Assembly: GCF_035918235.1 (NCBI RefSeq)
Contig: NZ_CP109485.1
Span: 2,976,001-3,040,000 of the forward strand
Source of the DNA: Streptomyces sp. NBC_01445
Lineage (GTDB): Bacteria > Actinomycetota > Actinomycetes > Streptomycetales > Streptomycetaceae
DNA: 64,000 nt
Reading direction: 5' to 3'
The notes beneath the pieces were generated by a model, which saw nothing but the letters and a program-made list of their open reading frames with translations, did no database searches and was not told where the DNA came from. Both the position numbers and the translations under genes were made by a program. Position 1 is the stretch's first letter, and each line of letters starts with the position of its first letter. Below, piece after piece: positions 41,406 through 49,908 of the stretch.

Positions 41406-42635
41406 GTGTCAGACAACCGGACCTCCGTCTCCCCCGCGCCCACGACCGAGCCAACAGCCGCCCCCGGACCACCGGCCCGCCGGCGCGGGCCCATCACCCT
41501 GCTCGCTCTCGGGCACGCGTGCGTGGACGTCTACCAGGGCGCGGTGGCCGCCCTGGTGCCGTTCTTCGTCTCCGAGCGGGCCTACACGTATGCCGCCGCC
41601 TCCGGGATCGTCCTGGCCGCGTCGCTGCTGTCGTCGGTGGTGCAGCCGCTGTTCGGCGCGCTCACGGACCGGTGGGCGATGCCCTGGCTGCTGCCGGTGA
41701 GCTGCGTGGTGGGCGGGGCCGGTGTGGCGCTGGCCGGCGTCGGGGACTCGTACGCCCTCACGCTGGTGGTGGTCGCGGTGTCCGGGATCGGGGTCGCCGC
41801 CTACCACCCTGAGGCCGCGCGCGTGGCCCGCGTCGCGAGCCGTGGCAGCCATACGGCGATGGGCTGGTTCTCGCTGGGCGGCAACCTCGGATTCGCGACC
41901 GCGCCCCTGCTGGTCTCGGCCGTCGTCGCCACCGGCGGGCTGCACGCGTCGCCGCTCCTTGTCGTCCCGGGCCTGGCCGGAGCGGCCCTGTGCGTGGCCG
42001 CGCTGCGCTCGGGCCGCAGAGCCGTCCCGGCGGCGGGCGGAGCCGCGCTCGAAGTGGACGGCAGGGACGACTGGCCGTCGTTCCTCAGGCTGACCGGCGC
42101 CATTGTGTGCCGCTCGATCGTCTTCGTCGGCCTGAGCGCGTTCATCTCCCTGTACGCGCGCCAGCGGGCGGGCGGCGGTGAAGTAGCGGGCACAGCCGCG
42201 CTGTTCGTGCTCTACATCGGCGGCGCGGTGGGCACCGTGGCGGGCGGCAGGCTCGCCACCCGCTTCGGCCGCGTGCCGGTGCTGCGCTGGTCGTACGCCC
42301 TGACGGTCCTCGCCGTCGCCGGGGTCGTCTCCGTCCCCGGTCCCGCGCTCTACCTGTGCGTGGCGCTGACGTCGGCCGGCCTGTACGTACCGTTCTCGCT
42401 TCACATCACGCTCGGCCAGGACTATCTGCCCCGGCGCGTGGGCACCGCGAGCGGCGTCACGCTGGGGCTTGCGGTCAGCGTCGGCGGCATCGCGAGCCCG
42501 GCGATCGGCGCCCTCGCGGACGCCACGTCCCTGCGCACCGCGCTCGCGCCGCTGACCGTCCTGCCGGCGCTCGGCTGGCTGCTCGTACGGTCGCTGCGCG
42601 AGCCCGGCGGACGGCCCGTGAAACAGGCGGAGTGA
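41406..42635 (+). CDS. MFS transporter, fosmidomycin-resistance (FSR)-like
   Basis: A 409-aa membrane protein with about twelve hydrophobic segments. ALGHACVDVYQGAVAALVPF opens helix 1; GALTDRWAMPWLLPVS is the loop 2-3 signature (DRW) of the superfamily, and GIGVAAYHPEAARVA with GWFSLGGNLGFATAPLLV marks the FSR branch. The GTG at 41406 places a short polar Pro/Ala-rich leader before helix 1. A likely drug or metabolite exporter, controlled by the divergent AraC protein. It ends at a perfect hairpin at 42647. Confidence 0.9.
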   Translation: MSDNRTSVSPAPTTEPTAAPGPPARRRGPITLLALGHACVDVYQGAVAALVPFFVSERAYTYAAASGIVLAASLLSSVVQPLFGALTDRWAMPWLLPVSCVVGGAGVALAGVGDSYALTLVVVAVSGIGVAAYHPEAARVARVASRGSHTAMGWFSLGGNLGFATAPLLVSAVVATGGLHASPLLVVPGLAGAALCVAALRSGRRAVPAAGGAALEVDGRDDWPSFLRLTGAIVCRSIVFVGLSAFISLYARQRAGGGEVAGTAALFVLYIGGAVGTVAGGRLATRFGRVPVLRWSYALTVLAVAGVVSVPGPALYLCVALTSAGLYVPFSLHITLGQDYLPRRVGTASGVTLGLAVSVGGIASPAIGALADATSLRTALAPLTVLPALGWLLVRSLREPGGRPVKQAE

Positions 42636-42646
42636 CGGGCAGTACG

Positions 42647-42685
42647 GGAGGGCCGGTTCGGTCACCTTGGCCGAACCGGCCCTCC
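42647..42685. terminator. terminator after the MFS gene
   Basis: A perfect 15-bp stem, GGAGGGCCGGTTCGG (42647-42661) with its complement (42671-42685) around nine bases. It lies directly before the permease remnant and can also stop minus-strand transcripts from that side. Confidence 0.88.
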
Positions 42686-42689
42686 GGCC

Positions 42690-42762
42690 CGGGTGGTTGA
42701 AGAGAAGGTTCGGGCCGACTGCCAGGATGCAGTCCGTCGAGATGCCCGAACCGAGGACGACG
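42690..42762 (-). pseudogene. C-terminal remnant of a third NCS2 purine permease
   Basis: The minus strand encodes VVLGSGISTDCILAVGPNLL then FNHPG. This aligns with the C-termini of both intact permeases nearby (IILDSGISTGCVAAVILNLL-FNHLG at 42860-44353 and TVLGSGISAGALVAVSLNLF-FHHLG at 46019-47431). No other permease sequence precedes it. It is a leftover of a lost or rearranged copy, not a gene. Confidence 0.7.
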
Positions 42763-42859
42763 GCCGGTCCCGTCGCGCTGCGGCTCACGCGGGACCGGCA
42801 ATCCGGTTTGATTACAAAGCACCTTCCGCCATGCGGTCGGCGGCGTCACGCTCGGTGCG

Positions 42860-44353
42860 TCAGTGCACCCCTGCCGCGGAAGACCCTGCCGACGCCGAGG
42901 ACCCGGCGACCGTACGCGTCGACGCGATCTCACCGCCCGGTTCCATGGGGGCCGTCACGTCGTCCGCGTCGCCGCTGCGGCCGAGGTGGTTGAAGAGCAG
43001 GTTGAGGATCACCGCGGCCACGCAGCCCGTGGAAATACCCGAATCCAGGATGATCTTCGCGGTCTCCGGGAACGCGTGGTAGAACTCCGGCGCCGCGATC
43101 GGGATGAGCCCGACGGCCAGCGAGACGGCCACGATCAGAACGTTGTTGTCCCGCTCCAGGTTCGCCTTGACCAGGGTCTGGATGCCGCTCGCCGCGACCG
43201 AGCCGAAGAGCACGACGCCCGCGCCGCCGAGAACGGGCCGGGGCACGACCGCGATCAGCGAGGCCGCCATCGGGCACAGGCCCATCAGGACGAGGAAGCC
43301 GCCGCCCGTGGCGACCACGTACCGACTGCGGATCTTCGTCATCGCGACGAGGCCGATGTTCTGGGCGAACGCGCTGCACATGAAGCCGTTGAAGAACGGG
43401 CTGAGCGCCGAGCCGAGGGTGTCGGCCCGCAGGCCGGCCGCGATGGTCTTCTCGTCGGCGGGACGCTCCACGATCTCACCGAGCGCCAGCATGTCGGCCG
43501 TGGACTCCGTCATCGAGACGACCATGACGACACACAGGGAGACGATCGCGGCGGCGGCGAACTGCGGGGCGCCGAAGTGGAACGGCGTCGGGAAGCCGAT
43601 GACGTCCGCGTCGCCGATCGGGCTGAAGTCCGTGACGCCGAAGGGGATCGCGACGAGGGTGCCGATGATCAGGCCGAGGAGTACGGCGATCTGCTTGACG
43701 AAGCCCGTGGTGAACCGGCGCAGCAGCAGCACGATGACGAGAGTGATGCCCGCCAGCGTGAGATAGGTCGTCGAACCGTAGTCCTTGGCCGCGGGGTTGG
43801 GGCCCTGGGCCCAGCCGAACGCGACCGGCATCAGCGAGACGCCGATGAGGGTGATGACCGTACCGGTCACGACCGGCGGGAAGAAGCGCACGAGCTTGCT
43901 GAAGAAGGGGGCGGCGATGAAGCCGAGAACGCCGGCGACGATGACCGCGCCGAAGATGACGGGCAGCGCGTCCTTCTTGTCGTCGGTCGAGTTGACGACG
44001 GCGATCATGGGCGCGACACCGGCGAAGGTGACGCCGTTGACGAACGGCAGACGGGCGCCGATCTTCCAGATGCCGAGGGTCTGGAGGAACGTGGCGAGTC
44101 CCGCGGTGAACAGGCAGGCGCCGGTCAGGAAGGTGAGTTCCTTGGGCGACAGGCCCACGGCGGCGCCCACGATGAGCGGCGGCGCGACGACGCCCGCGTA
44201 CATGGCGGCGACGTGCTGGAGGCCGGTCGTCGCCATCTTCAGCGGCGGCAGCTTCTCGTCCACCGGGTGCTTGCCCGCAGGATGTTCGGTGTGCCCCTCG
44301 GATATCTCGTCGGGGGTGGTGCCTTGCTTGGTGAACCTGGGCTTGATGGCCAC
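42860..44353 (-). CDS. NCS2 uracil/xanthine-type permease
   Basis: A 497-aa membrane transporter with about 14 hydrophobic segments. The NCS2 hallmarks are GLQHVAAMYAGVVAPPLIVG near the start, MTESTADMLALGEIV with the substrate-binding Glu, the Asn-containing FNGFMCSAFAQNIGLVAMTK, and RYVVATGGGFLVLMGL. This is the branch that imports xanthine, urate or uracil with protons. A polar ~35-residue C-terminal tail is present. The GTG at 44353 has GGAGGAG six bases upstream. It lies 228 bp after the deaminase gene behind a region of three hairpins, so it may have its own leader control. Confidence 0.93.
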   Translation of the reverse strand: MAIKPRFTKQGTTPDEISEGHTEHPAGKHPVDEKLPPLKMATTGLQHVAAMYAGVVAPPLIVGAAVGLSPKELTFLTGACLFTAGLATFLQTLGIWKIGARLPFVNGVTFAGVAPMIAVVNSTDDKKDALPVIFGAVIVAGVLGFIAAPFFSKLVRFFPPVVTGTVITLIGVSLMPVAFGWAQGPNPAAKDYGSTTYLTLAGITLVIVLLLRRFTTGFVKQIAVLLGLIIGTLVAIPFGVTDFSPIGDADVIGFPTPFHFGAPQFAAAAIVSLCVVMVVSMTESTADMLALGEIVERPADEKTIAAGLRADTLGSALSPFFNGFMCSAFAQNIGLVAMTKIRSRYVVATGGGFLVLMGLCPMAASLIAVVPRPVLGGAGVVLFGSVAASGIQTLVKANLERDNNVLIVAVSLAVGLIPIAAPEFYHAFPETAKIILDSGISTGCVAAVILNLLFNHLGRSGDADDVTAPMEPGGEIASTRTVAGSSASAGSSAAGVH

Positions 44354-44470
44354 AGCGGCTCCTCCGGTTGTTTTCCAGTGCCTGGGCGGCACTCGCTTCT
44401 GGGAGGTGGTACGTCGTGCAAGGACTTGCCGGTATTCGGTTGTGGGTACTGCGCCCAGGTAGTGCTGACC

Positions 44471-44568
44471 GCCCCGGGATCGTGAAGTGTTGGGCCACGA
44501 TCCGGGGCGGCACTTGAGCAGCCCGCTCGGCAGCTCAAGCCCGGTCGGGGGCCGTCCCCCCCGACCGG
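44471..44568 (-). other. three consecutive hairpins between deaminase and permease genes
   Basis: Stems lie at 44471-44508 (GGATCGTG/CACGATCC flanked by GCCCC/GGGGC), 44513-44540 (CTTGAGC/GCTCAAG) and 44541-44568 (CCGGTCGGGGG/CCCCCCGACCGG). The last is the likely deaminase terminator, 13 bases past its stop. The other two form a structured leader for the permease. I see no known purine riboswitch consensus. Confidence 0.55.
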
Positions 44569-44581
44569 AGTTCTTGGGTTG

Positions 44582-45970
44582 TCAGGACTCGGCGGTGATC
44601 CGCGCGAGACGCTGGGCCTCCTGACGCGCATCGCGGGCGATGGCGTCCTCGTCGGCGTGCAGCAGGCGTCCGTCCTCGACGACCGGCTTTCCGTTGACGA
44701 GGGAGAGGGTGACCGGGGCCGCCGCGCCGAAGACGATGGCGGTGACCGGGTCGGCGATCGAGGAGTGCCCGATGCCGTCGATCTTCCACAGGACCAGGTC
44801 GGCGAGCTTGCCCGCCTCCAGGGAGCCGATCTCGGCGGCGCGGCCCAGGACCCGGGCACCGCCGGCGGTGCCCAGCCTGAGCGCCTGACGGGCGTTCAGG
44901 GCGGCCTCGCGGTGGGCGCCGAGACGGTTGATGAGGAGGGCGTTGCGCAGCTCGGTGTGCAGCTCGCCGGACTCGTTGGACGCCGTGCCGTCGACGCCGA
45001 GGCCGACCGGGACGCCGGCCTTGAGCATGTCAGGGACGCGGGCGATGCCGGCCGCCAGACGGGCGTTGGACGACGGGCAGTGCGCGACACCCGTGCCCGT
45101 ACGGGCGAAGGCGGCGATGTCCGAGTCGTTCATGTGGACGCAGTGCGCCATCCACACGTCCTCACCGAGCCAGCCCGTCGACTCGAAGTAGTCGGTCGGG
45201 CCCATGCCGAAGAGCTCGTGGCAGAACTTCTCCTCCTCGACCGTCTCGCTGCCGTGAGTGTGCAGCCTCACCCCGAGCCGGCGCGCCAGCTCGGCGCCCT
45301 GCTTCATGAGTTCGGTGGACACGGAGAACGGCGAGCAGGGGGCGACGGCCACCTGGGTCATGGCGCCGAAGGAGGCGTCGTGGTGCTTCCTGACGGTCTC
45401 CTCGGTGGCCGCGAGCGCGCCCTCGAGGGTCTCGACCGCGAAGTCCGGCGGCAGGCCGCCGTCCTTCTCGCTGCGGTCCATGGAGCCGCGGGCGAGCGTG
45501 AAGCGGACACCCATGTCGGAGGCGGCGCCGATGATGGCGCCGGACAGGTCGCCGGAGCCCTGCGGGTACACGTAGTGGTGGTCCATCGCGGTGGTGACAC
45601 CGCCGCGGGCCATCATCGCGAGGGAGCCCTGCGCGGCGACGCGGGCCATCTGCTCGTCGATGCGCGCCCACGTCGGGTACAGCGCGACCAGCCAGTTGAA
45701 CAGGTTGTGGTCCGTGGCGAGGCCCCGGGTGATCCACTGGTAGAAGTGGTGGTGGGTGTTGATCAGGCCGGGCGTGACGAGGTGACCGGTGCCGTCGACC
45801 CGGCGTACGACGTTCTCCAGGCCCGCGGGGGCCTGGCCTGCGCCGATGGACTCGATCTTGTTGTCGGCGACGACCACGTACCCCGAGGCGTACTCGGTGT
45901 CGTTGGCGTCGACGGTCGCGATGGCCGCGTTCTCGATGACGATGCGGGAAGGGGCTGCCGAAGGTGCCAT
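44582..45970 (-). CDS. 8-oxoguanine deaminase-like amidohydrolase
   Basis: A 462-aa amidohydrolase-superfamily deaminase. Metal ligands are PGLINTHHHFYQWITRGLA (HxH), His in GVRLHTHGSETVEEE, His in VWMAHCVHMNDSD and Asp in GLGVDGTASNESGEL. This set, with the long YPTWARIDEQMARVAAQGSL segment, matches proteins annotated as 8-oxoguanine deaminase, which yield urate from 8-oxoguanine. Guanine deaminase or another aminopurine hydrolase is possible. The ATG at 45970 has AAGGAAG upstream. It follows a permease by 48 bp in the same operon, consistent with purine salvage into urate. Confidence 0.88.
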   Translation of the reverse strand: MAPSAAPSRIVIENAAIATVDANDTEYASGYVVVADNKIESIGAGQAPAGLENVVRRVDGTGHLVTPGLINTHHHFYQWITRGLATDHNLFNWLVALYPTWARIDEQMARVAAQGSLAMMARGGVTTAMDHHYVYPQGSGDLSGAIIGAASDMGVRFTLARGSMDRSEKDGGLPPDFAVETLEGALAATEETVRKHHDASFGAMTQVAVAPCSPFSVSTELMKQGAELARRLGVRLHTHGSETVEEEKFCHELFGMGPTDYFESTGWLGEDVWMAHCVHMNDSDIAAFARTGTGVAHCPSSNARLAAGIARVPDMLKAGVPVGLGVDGTASNESGELHTELRNALLINRLGAHREAALNARQALRLGTAGGARVLGRAAEIGSLEAGKLADLVLWKIDGIGHSSIADPVTAIVFGAAAPVTLSLVNGKPVVEDGRLLHADEDAIARDARQEAQRLARITAES

Positions 45971-46018
45971 GGTGCTTCCTTCATGATGAGTGGCGAGGCG
46001 TGTGGGCACGGCAGGACC

Positions 46019-47431
46019 CTAGGAGGATTTGAGTGCCGCGGCGGCGGTGGCGCGGCCGCGGGTGCCGAGATGGTGAAAGAACAGGTTCAGCGATACGGCC
46101 ACCAGGGCGCCCGCGCTGATGCCGGAGCCGAGCACGGTCTGCGCCCAGGCCGGGAATTCGGCGTAGAAGGTGGGCGCGGCGAGCGGGACGATCCCCGCGC
46201 CGAGCGAGACGGCGACCAGGATGATGTTCGAGCTGTCGTCGAGGCCGGCCTCCGACAGCGTACGGATGCCGCTGACGGCGATGGAACCGAAGAGGACGAT
46301 GCCCGCGCCGCCGAGGACCGGCATCGGCACCGTGGAGACCACCGCGCCGAGCACCGGGAAGGCGCCGAGGACCAGGAGCGCGCCTCCCGCGGCGGCGACG
46401 ACGTAGCGGCTGCGCACCTTGGTCAGCGACACGACGCCGACGTTCTGGGCGAAGGCCGAGGTGGGGAAGCCGCCGAAGACGGGGCCGAGAAGGGTGGCGA
46501 GGCCGTCGGTGCGCAGGCCGCGGGTGATGGTCCTGCCGCTGGTCTCGCGGTCGCAGATCTCGCCGATGGCGAGCATTCCGGCGCTGGACTCCGTCATCAG
46601 GACGAGCATCACCAGGCAGAGCGAGAGGATCGCGGCGGGCTGGAACTCGGGCGTGCCGAACGCGAAGGGCGTGGGCAGCGCGGCGACCGGGGCCGACCTG
46701 AGGGCGCCGAAGTCGGCCATGCCGAACGGGATCGCGGCCAGCGTGCCGATCAACAGGCCCAGAAGCAGGGCGACTTGCTTGACGAAGCCGCGGCCGAAGC
46801 GCTGGATCACCAGGATGACGACGAGCGTGAACGCGGCGAGTCCCAGGTACTTCATGTCGCCGAAGTCGGCGGCGGTCTTGTCACCGCCCTGCGCCCAGGC
46901 GACCGGGACGGGCATCAGGGTCACCCCGATGAGGGTGATGACGACGCCCGTGACGAGCGGTGGGAAGAAGCGCAGGAGCCTGCCGAAGAACGGGCCGATC
47001 GCGAGACAGAAGACGCCGGCGACCATCACCGCACCGTAGATGGCGGGGAGTTGGTCGCCCCGGGCGTTGGTCTCGGCGATGGCGAGCATCGGCGCGATGC
47101 CGGCCGAGGAGGCGGCGTTGACGAAGGGCAGCCGGTTGCCGACGAGTCCCTTGACGCCGAGGGTCTGCAGGAGGGTGGCCACGCCCGCGATGAGCAGGCT
47201 GGCGGCGATGAGCCGGGTCTGGCCCGCCGTGTCGAGACGGACGGCCTGGCCGATGATGAGCGGGGGCGTGACCACGCCCGCGTACATCGCGGCGATGTGC
47301 TGGAGTGCCGCGGGGACGAGCCGCGAGGGGTGGAGCTTTTCGTCCACCGGGTGCACCACGTTATGGCTTGTGGTGTTCTCCGATGGGGTGGAACACGGGC
47401 CTTCTGCCGGCCCTTTTGCAGGCGTTGCCAT
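46019..47431 (-). CDS. NCS2 uracil/xanthine-type permease
   Basis: A 470-aa paralog of the permease at 42860, with the same motifs: LQHIAAMYAGVVTPPLIIGQ, LMTESSAGMLAIGEI, FGGFPTSAFAQNVGVVSLTK and VRSRYVVAAAGGALLVLG. About 14 membrane helices; a proton-coupled purine (xanthine or urate) importer is likely. The ATG at 47431 has GGAGGG at good spacing. It lies only 70 bp after the uricase stop, with a strong hairpin between them, so its expression probably depends on partial read-through or a promoter inside that gap. It leads into the deaminase gene. Confidence 0.93.
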   Translation of the reverse strand: MATPAKGPAEGPCSTPSENTTSHNVVHPVDEKLHPSRLVPAALQHIAAMYAGVVTPPLIIGQAVRLDTAGQTRLIAASLLIAGVATLLQTLGVKGLVGNRLPFVNAASSAGIAPMLAIAETNARGDQLPAIYGAVMVAGVFCLAIGPFFGRLLRFFPPLVTGVVITLIGVTLMPVPVAWAQGGDKTAADFGDMKYLGLAAFTLVVILVIQRFGRGFVKQVALLLGLLIGTLAAIPFGMADFGALRSAPVAALPTPFAFGTPEFQPAAILSLCLVMLVLMTESSAGMLAIGEICDRETSGRTITRGLRTDGLATLLGPVFGGFPTSAFAQNVGVVSLTKVRSRYVVAAAGGALLVLGAFPVLGAVVSTVPMPVLGGAGIVLFGSIAVSGIRTLSEAGLDDSSNIILVAVSLGAGIVPLAAPTFYAEFPAWAQTVLGSGISAGALVAVSLNLFFHHLGTRGRATAAAALKSS

Positions 47432-47449
47432 TGCTGTCCCTCCGGTGTG

Positions 47450-47493
47450 GCGCACCCCCCGCCCGGCTACGGGCGGGCGGGCGGGGGGTGCGC
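47450..47493 (-). terminator. terminator after uricase
   Basis: GCGCACCCCCCGCCCG pairs with CGGGCGGGGGGTGCGC in an almost perfect ~15-bp GC stem beginning nine bases after the uricase stop and ending 18 bases before the permease ATG. Confidence 0.75.
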
Positions 47494-47501
47494 GCCCCGC
47501 G

Positions 47502-48434
47502 TCAGAGGTTGGTCATGTCGACCGGGATGTGCGGCTCGCAGCCGTCGCGCAGGATGGTGGCCTCGATCAGGCCGTAGGGGCGGTCGGCCGCGTAGTACAC
47601 GGCGCCGTCCTTGGCTTCGTTCTCCAGACCGAAGGCGGAGAGGTCCTGCCGGAAGTGGTGCTTGTTGGGCGCGGAGAAGCGGATCTCGTCGATCTCGCTG
47701 CGGTTGTTGATGACCCGCGAACCCATTTGGTACAGCGTCTGCTGGAGCGAGAGCGAGTACGTCTCCACGAACGCCTGGAGGATGTGCTTCTTGGACTGCT
47801 CGTAGGACTTCTCCCACTGCGGCATGCGCTGGTCGTCGGAGGTCCAGTTGTGCCGCCACCACGTCGACAGGGACGTGGCGAGGATGCGGTCGTAGTCCTC
47901 CTGGAGCGTCGTGTACTTGTCCTTGATGTAGCCCCAGAACTCGGAGTTCGTGGAGTTCATCACGGTCAGGTCCTTGAGCCCGGACAGGACTTCGAACTTC
48001 TCGCCGTCGTACGTGATCTGCGCGAGGCGGGTCTCCTGGCCCTTGCGGACGAAGGAGTGCTTGACCTCGTCGGCGCCGATGAACTTGGAGTTGCCGTCGG
48101 AGCCGGCGATGCGCTCCCAGGAGTACTCCTCGATGCGGATGCGCGCGCGGTGGATGGACGGCTGGCTGTCCACGAAGTGCCGGGCGAGGTGGATGCCGTA
48201 CTGCTCGGCCGACTCGATGCCGTATTCCTTGGCGAACGCGAAGCAGGTGTTCTTCGTCGTGTCCGTCGGAAGGCAGTTGGCGTTCGAGCCGTTGTAGTGG
48301 ACGTCGTCGAGGTCGCCGGAGAGGGCGACGGAGACGTTCAGGTCCTTGATGTGGTGGGTGTCGCCGTCCCGCGTGATCTTGACGACGCGGTTCTCTGCTT
48401 TGCCGTACTGGTTCTGGCCGAGAATCGTGGGCAT
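47502..48434 (-). CDS. uaZ: urate oxidase (uricase)
   Basis: A 310-aa cofactor-free uricase, which oxidises urate to 5-hydroxyisourate and makes hydrogen peroxide. The LPTDTTKNTCFAFAKEYGIE motif holds the catalytic Thr, NQYGKAENRVVKI the catalytic Lys region, and APNKHHFRQDLSAFG the His. Two tunnel-fold repeats are present, and the C-terminus is complete. The ATG at 48434 follows GAGGGAG and lies five bases after the HIU hydrolase stop. It is the third gene of the operon uraD-uraH-uricase behind the class II operator at 49439-49453. Confidence 0.97.
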   Translation of the reverse strand: MPTILGQNQYGKAENRVVKITRDGDTHHIKDLNVSVALSGDLDDVHYNGSNANCLPTDTTKNTCFAFAKEYGIESAEQYGIHLARHFVDSQPSIHRARIRIEEYSWERIAGSDGNSKFIGADEVKHSFVRKGQETRLAQITYDGEKFEVLSGLKDLTVMNSTNSEFWGYIKDKYTTLQEDYDRILATSLSTWWRHNWTSDDQRMPQWEKSYEQSKKHILQAFVETYSLSLQQTLYQMGSRVINNRSEIDEIRFSAPNKHHFRQDLSAFGLENEAKDGAVYYAADRPYGLIEATILRDGCEPHIPVDMTNL

Positions 48435-48439
48435 GTCTG

Positions 48440-48844
48440 CTAGCTCCCTCGGTAAACGGAGTAGCCGAACGGGTTGAGCAGCAGCGGTACGTGATAGTGC
48501 TCGCCCGGCTTGACGGCGAACGTGATCGCCACCTCCGGGAAGAACGCACCGCTGTCCCTTACGCGGGGGGCGTCCTGCTGCGCCTCGGCTTGCTTCACTG
48601 TCTTGATAGAACGCGTGAAGTACGTCTCGACGGCGAAGTCGAGCCGTACGTGGGTGGTGCCCTCCGGCAGCGCCGGCAGGTCCTTGCAGCGCCCGTCCGC
48701 GTCGGTCGCGGAGCCGCCGAGCGCCACCCACTCGGCGTCGCTGCCCTGACGGGCGGCGAGCGAGATGGCGACGCCCTCGGCGGGGCGTCCGATGCTGGTG
48801 TCGAGAATGTGCGTCGACACCGACGCGGTGGTCGCGGTGCTCAT
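48440..48844 (-). CDS. uraH: 5-hydroxyisourate hydrolase
   Basis: A 134-aa transthyretin-like hydrolase that opens 5-hydroxyisourate to OHCU. VSTHILDTSIGRPAEGVAIS holds the active-site His and the N-terminal signature, and the C-terminus ends in the diagnostic YRGS. The family acts as a tetramer. Its ATG overlaps the last base of the uraD stop (TGATGA), and the uricase gene follows after five bases, so the three steps are made together. This order lets the unstable urate products be processed enzymatically. Confidence 0.97.
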   Translation of the reverse strand: MSTATTASVSTHILDTSIGRPAEGVAISLAARQGSDAEWVALGGSATDADGRCKDLPALPEGTTHVRLDFAVETYFTRSIKTVKQAEAQQDAPRVRDSGAFFPEVAITFAVKPGEHYHVPLLLNPFGYSVYRGS

Positions 48845-49374
48845 CAGTCCTTGTCCTCTTCCACTTCTACGTCTTCTTCGGCGAGGCGGGTCAGGCGGAT
48901 ACGGTTGATCTTCCCCAGTTCGGTGCGCACGATCTCGCGCTCCGTGCGGGTGTCGTTACCGATCCTGGCCTTCATCGCGTCGCGCATCTGCTCGCCGGTC
49001 GCCCCGGTGGCGCAGATCAGGAAGACATGACCGAACCGGTCCTGGTACGCCAGGTTCAGTTCGAGCATCTCGGCCTTGAGCTCCTCGGAGGCGCCGGCCA
49101 TGCCCCGCTGCTCGCGGGACGAGGTCGGGTCGCCCGGCTTCGGGCGGCCGATCGGGGGGTGCCCCGCCATCGCCTCGGCGAGATCCTCGGCGCTGAGCTC
49201 GGCCATGGCGGCGTCGCTCGCGGCGAAGAGTTCCTCCGCGGTTTTGAAGGGGCGCTGGGCGAGGAGCTTGCTCCCCCACGCCGAGCTTGCACACACCTCG
49301 TGGAGCGCGGCACCGGCCGCGTTCTCCTGAAGGGTGTTGAACCGGGAAAGCCCCGGCATCGGACGTGAAGTCAC
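48844..49374 (-). CDS. uraD: OHCU decarboxylase
   Basis: A 176-aa enzyme that decarboxylates OHCU to S-allantoin. The catalytic His is in MAGHPPIGRPKPG, and the conserved TSSREQRGMAGA and FGHVFLICATGATGEQM segments are present. The GTG at 49374 has GGAGG seven bases upstream; an ATG at 49359 has no such site. It is the first gene of the operon with uraH and uricase. The promoter at 49414-49442 and a class II operator lie just upstream. The C-terminus is acidic (EEDVEVEEDKD). Confidence 0.96.
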   Translation of the reverse strand: MTSRPMPGLSRFNTLQENAAGAALHEVCASSAWGSKLLAQRPFKTAEELFAASDAAMAELSAEDLAEAMAGHPPIGRPKPGDPTSSREQRGMAGASEELKAEMLELNLAYQDRFGHVFLICATGATGEQMRDAMKARIGNDTRTEREIVRTELGKINRIRLTRLAEEDVEVEEDKD

Positions 49375-49413
49375 GGGAAGCCTCCGTGGCCTTGAGCTGG
49401 ACGGGCTGCGGAT

Positions 49414-49453
49414 AGCTAACGCCCTCCGAAACACCACGTCAACACTTTGTTGA
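49414..49453 (-). promoter_or_regulatory. uricase-operon promoter with class II operator
   Basis: On the minus strand TTGACG (49442-49437) and TTAGCT (49419-49414) are 17 bases apart. The palindrome TCAACA-CTT-TGTTGA (49439-49453) overlaps the -35 hexamer, exactly as at katA. Confidence 0.7.
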
Positions 49454-49472
49454 AAACTCGGAGTTACAAAAA

Positions 49473-49497
49473 CCGCCGCCCGGTATCCGGACGGCGG
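49473..49497 (-). terminator. terminator after the YheO-type HTH gene
   Basis: CCGCCG-C-CCGG-TAT-CCGG-A-CGGCGG forms a stem that on the minus strand is followed by five T. It lies 33 bases beyond the HTH stop and insulates the uraD promoter. Confidence 0.85.
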
Positions 49498-49530
49498 CTG
49501 GTTCGACACCTTGGCGTGATACTGGGGAGG

Positions 49531-49908
49531 CTACTCCCCCTTGGCCGCGTTTTCCCTGTTCAGGTAGTTGTAGACGGTAAAACGACTCACCCCGAGCGCA
49601 CCGGCCACGGTCTCCACTCCGTGCCGCACGGAGAAGGCACCGCGTGCCTCCAGTATCCGTACGACCTCCTGCTTGGCCTTGCGGTCGAGGGCCGACAGGG
49701 GCATGCCCCGCCCGCGCTCCATGGCCACCAGGATGTGATCCAGGGAGTCGGCCAGCTGGGGCAGCCGTACCGCGATGACCTCGCGACCCTCCCAGTGCAG
49801 GACGACATCGTCCTTGCCCGCCTCCTGCGGCGGCAGCATCTCGCCCCCCATGGCGTCCACCAGCGGCTTCACCGCGCTGACGAAGGGGACGTCTCCTGTA
49901 GCGCTCAC
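49531..49908 (-). CDS. stand-alone YheO/DauR-type HTH regulator
   Basis: A 125-aa protein. The C-terminal half (KQEVVRILEARGAFSVRHGV, then ETVAGALGVSRFTVYNYLNR) matches the HTH that ends YheO/DauR regulators. The usual ~100-residue PAS-like YheO sensor is missing and is replaced by a short N-terminal region (VVLHWEGREVIAVRLPQLAD, then SLDHILVAMERGRGMPLS). The ATG overlaps the stop of the small upstream gene by four bases, so the two are made together. Its place between the uricase operon and hyi suggests control of purine genes; the class II palindrome is a candidate site (inference). Confidence 0.78.
   Translation of the reverse strand: MSATGDVPFVSAVKPLVDAMGGEMLPPQEAGKDDVVLHWEGREVIAVRLPQLADSLDHILVAMERGRGMPLSALDRKAKQEVVRILEARGAFSVRHGVETVAGALGVSRFTVYNYLNRENAAKGE

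Noticed and set aside
44354..44581. Known purine riboswitch before the permease
   Set aside because: The three hairpins do not show the three-way junction or conserved loop bases of the purine class. It is listed only as a structured leader.
44579..47710. A 1043-codon open frame on the plus strand
   Set aside because: It runs antisense to the deaminase and permease genes, is Arg/Glu/Gly-biased, and shows no domain. It is a by-product of GC-rich codons.
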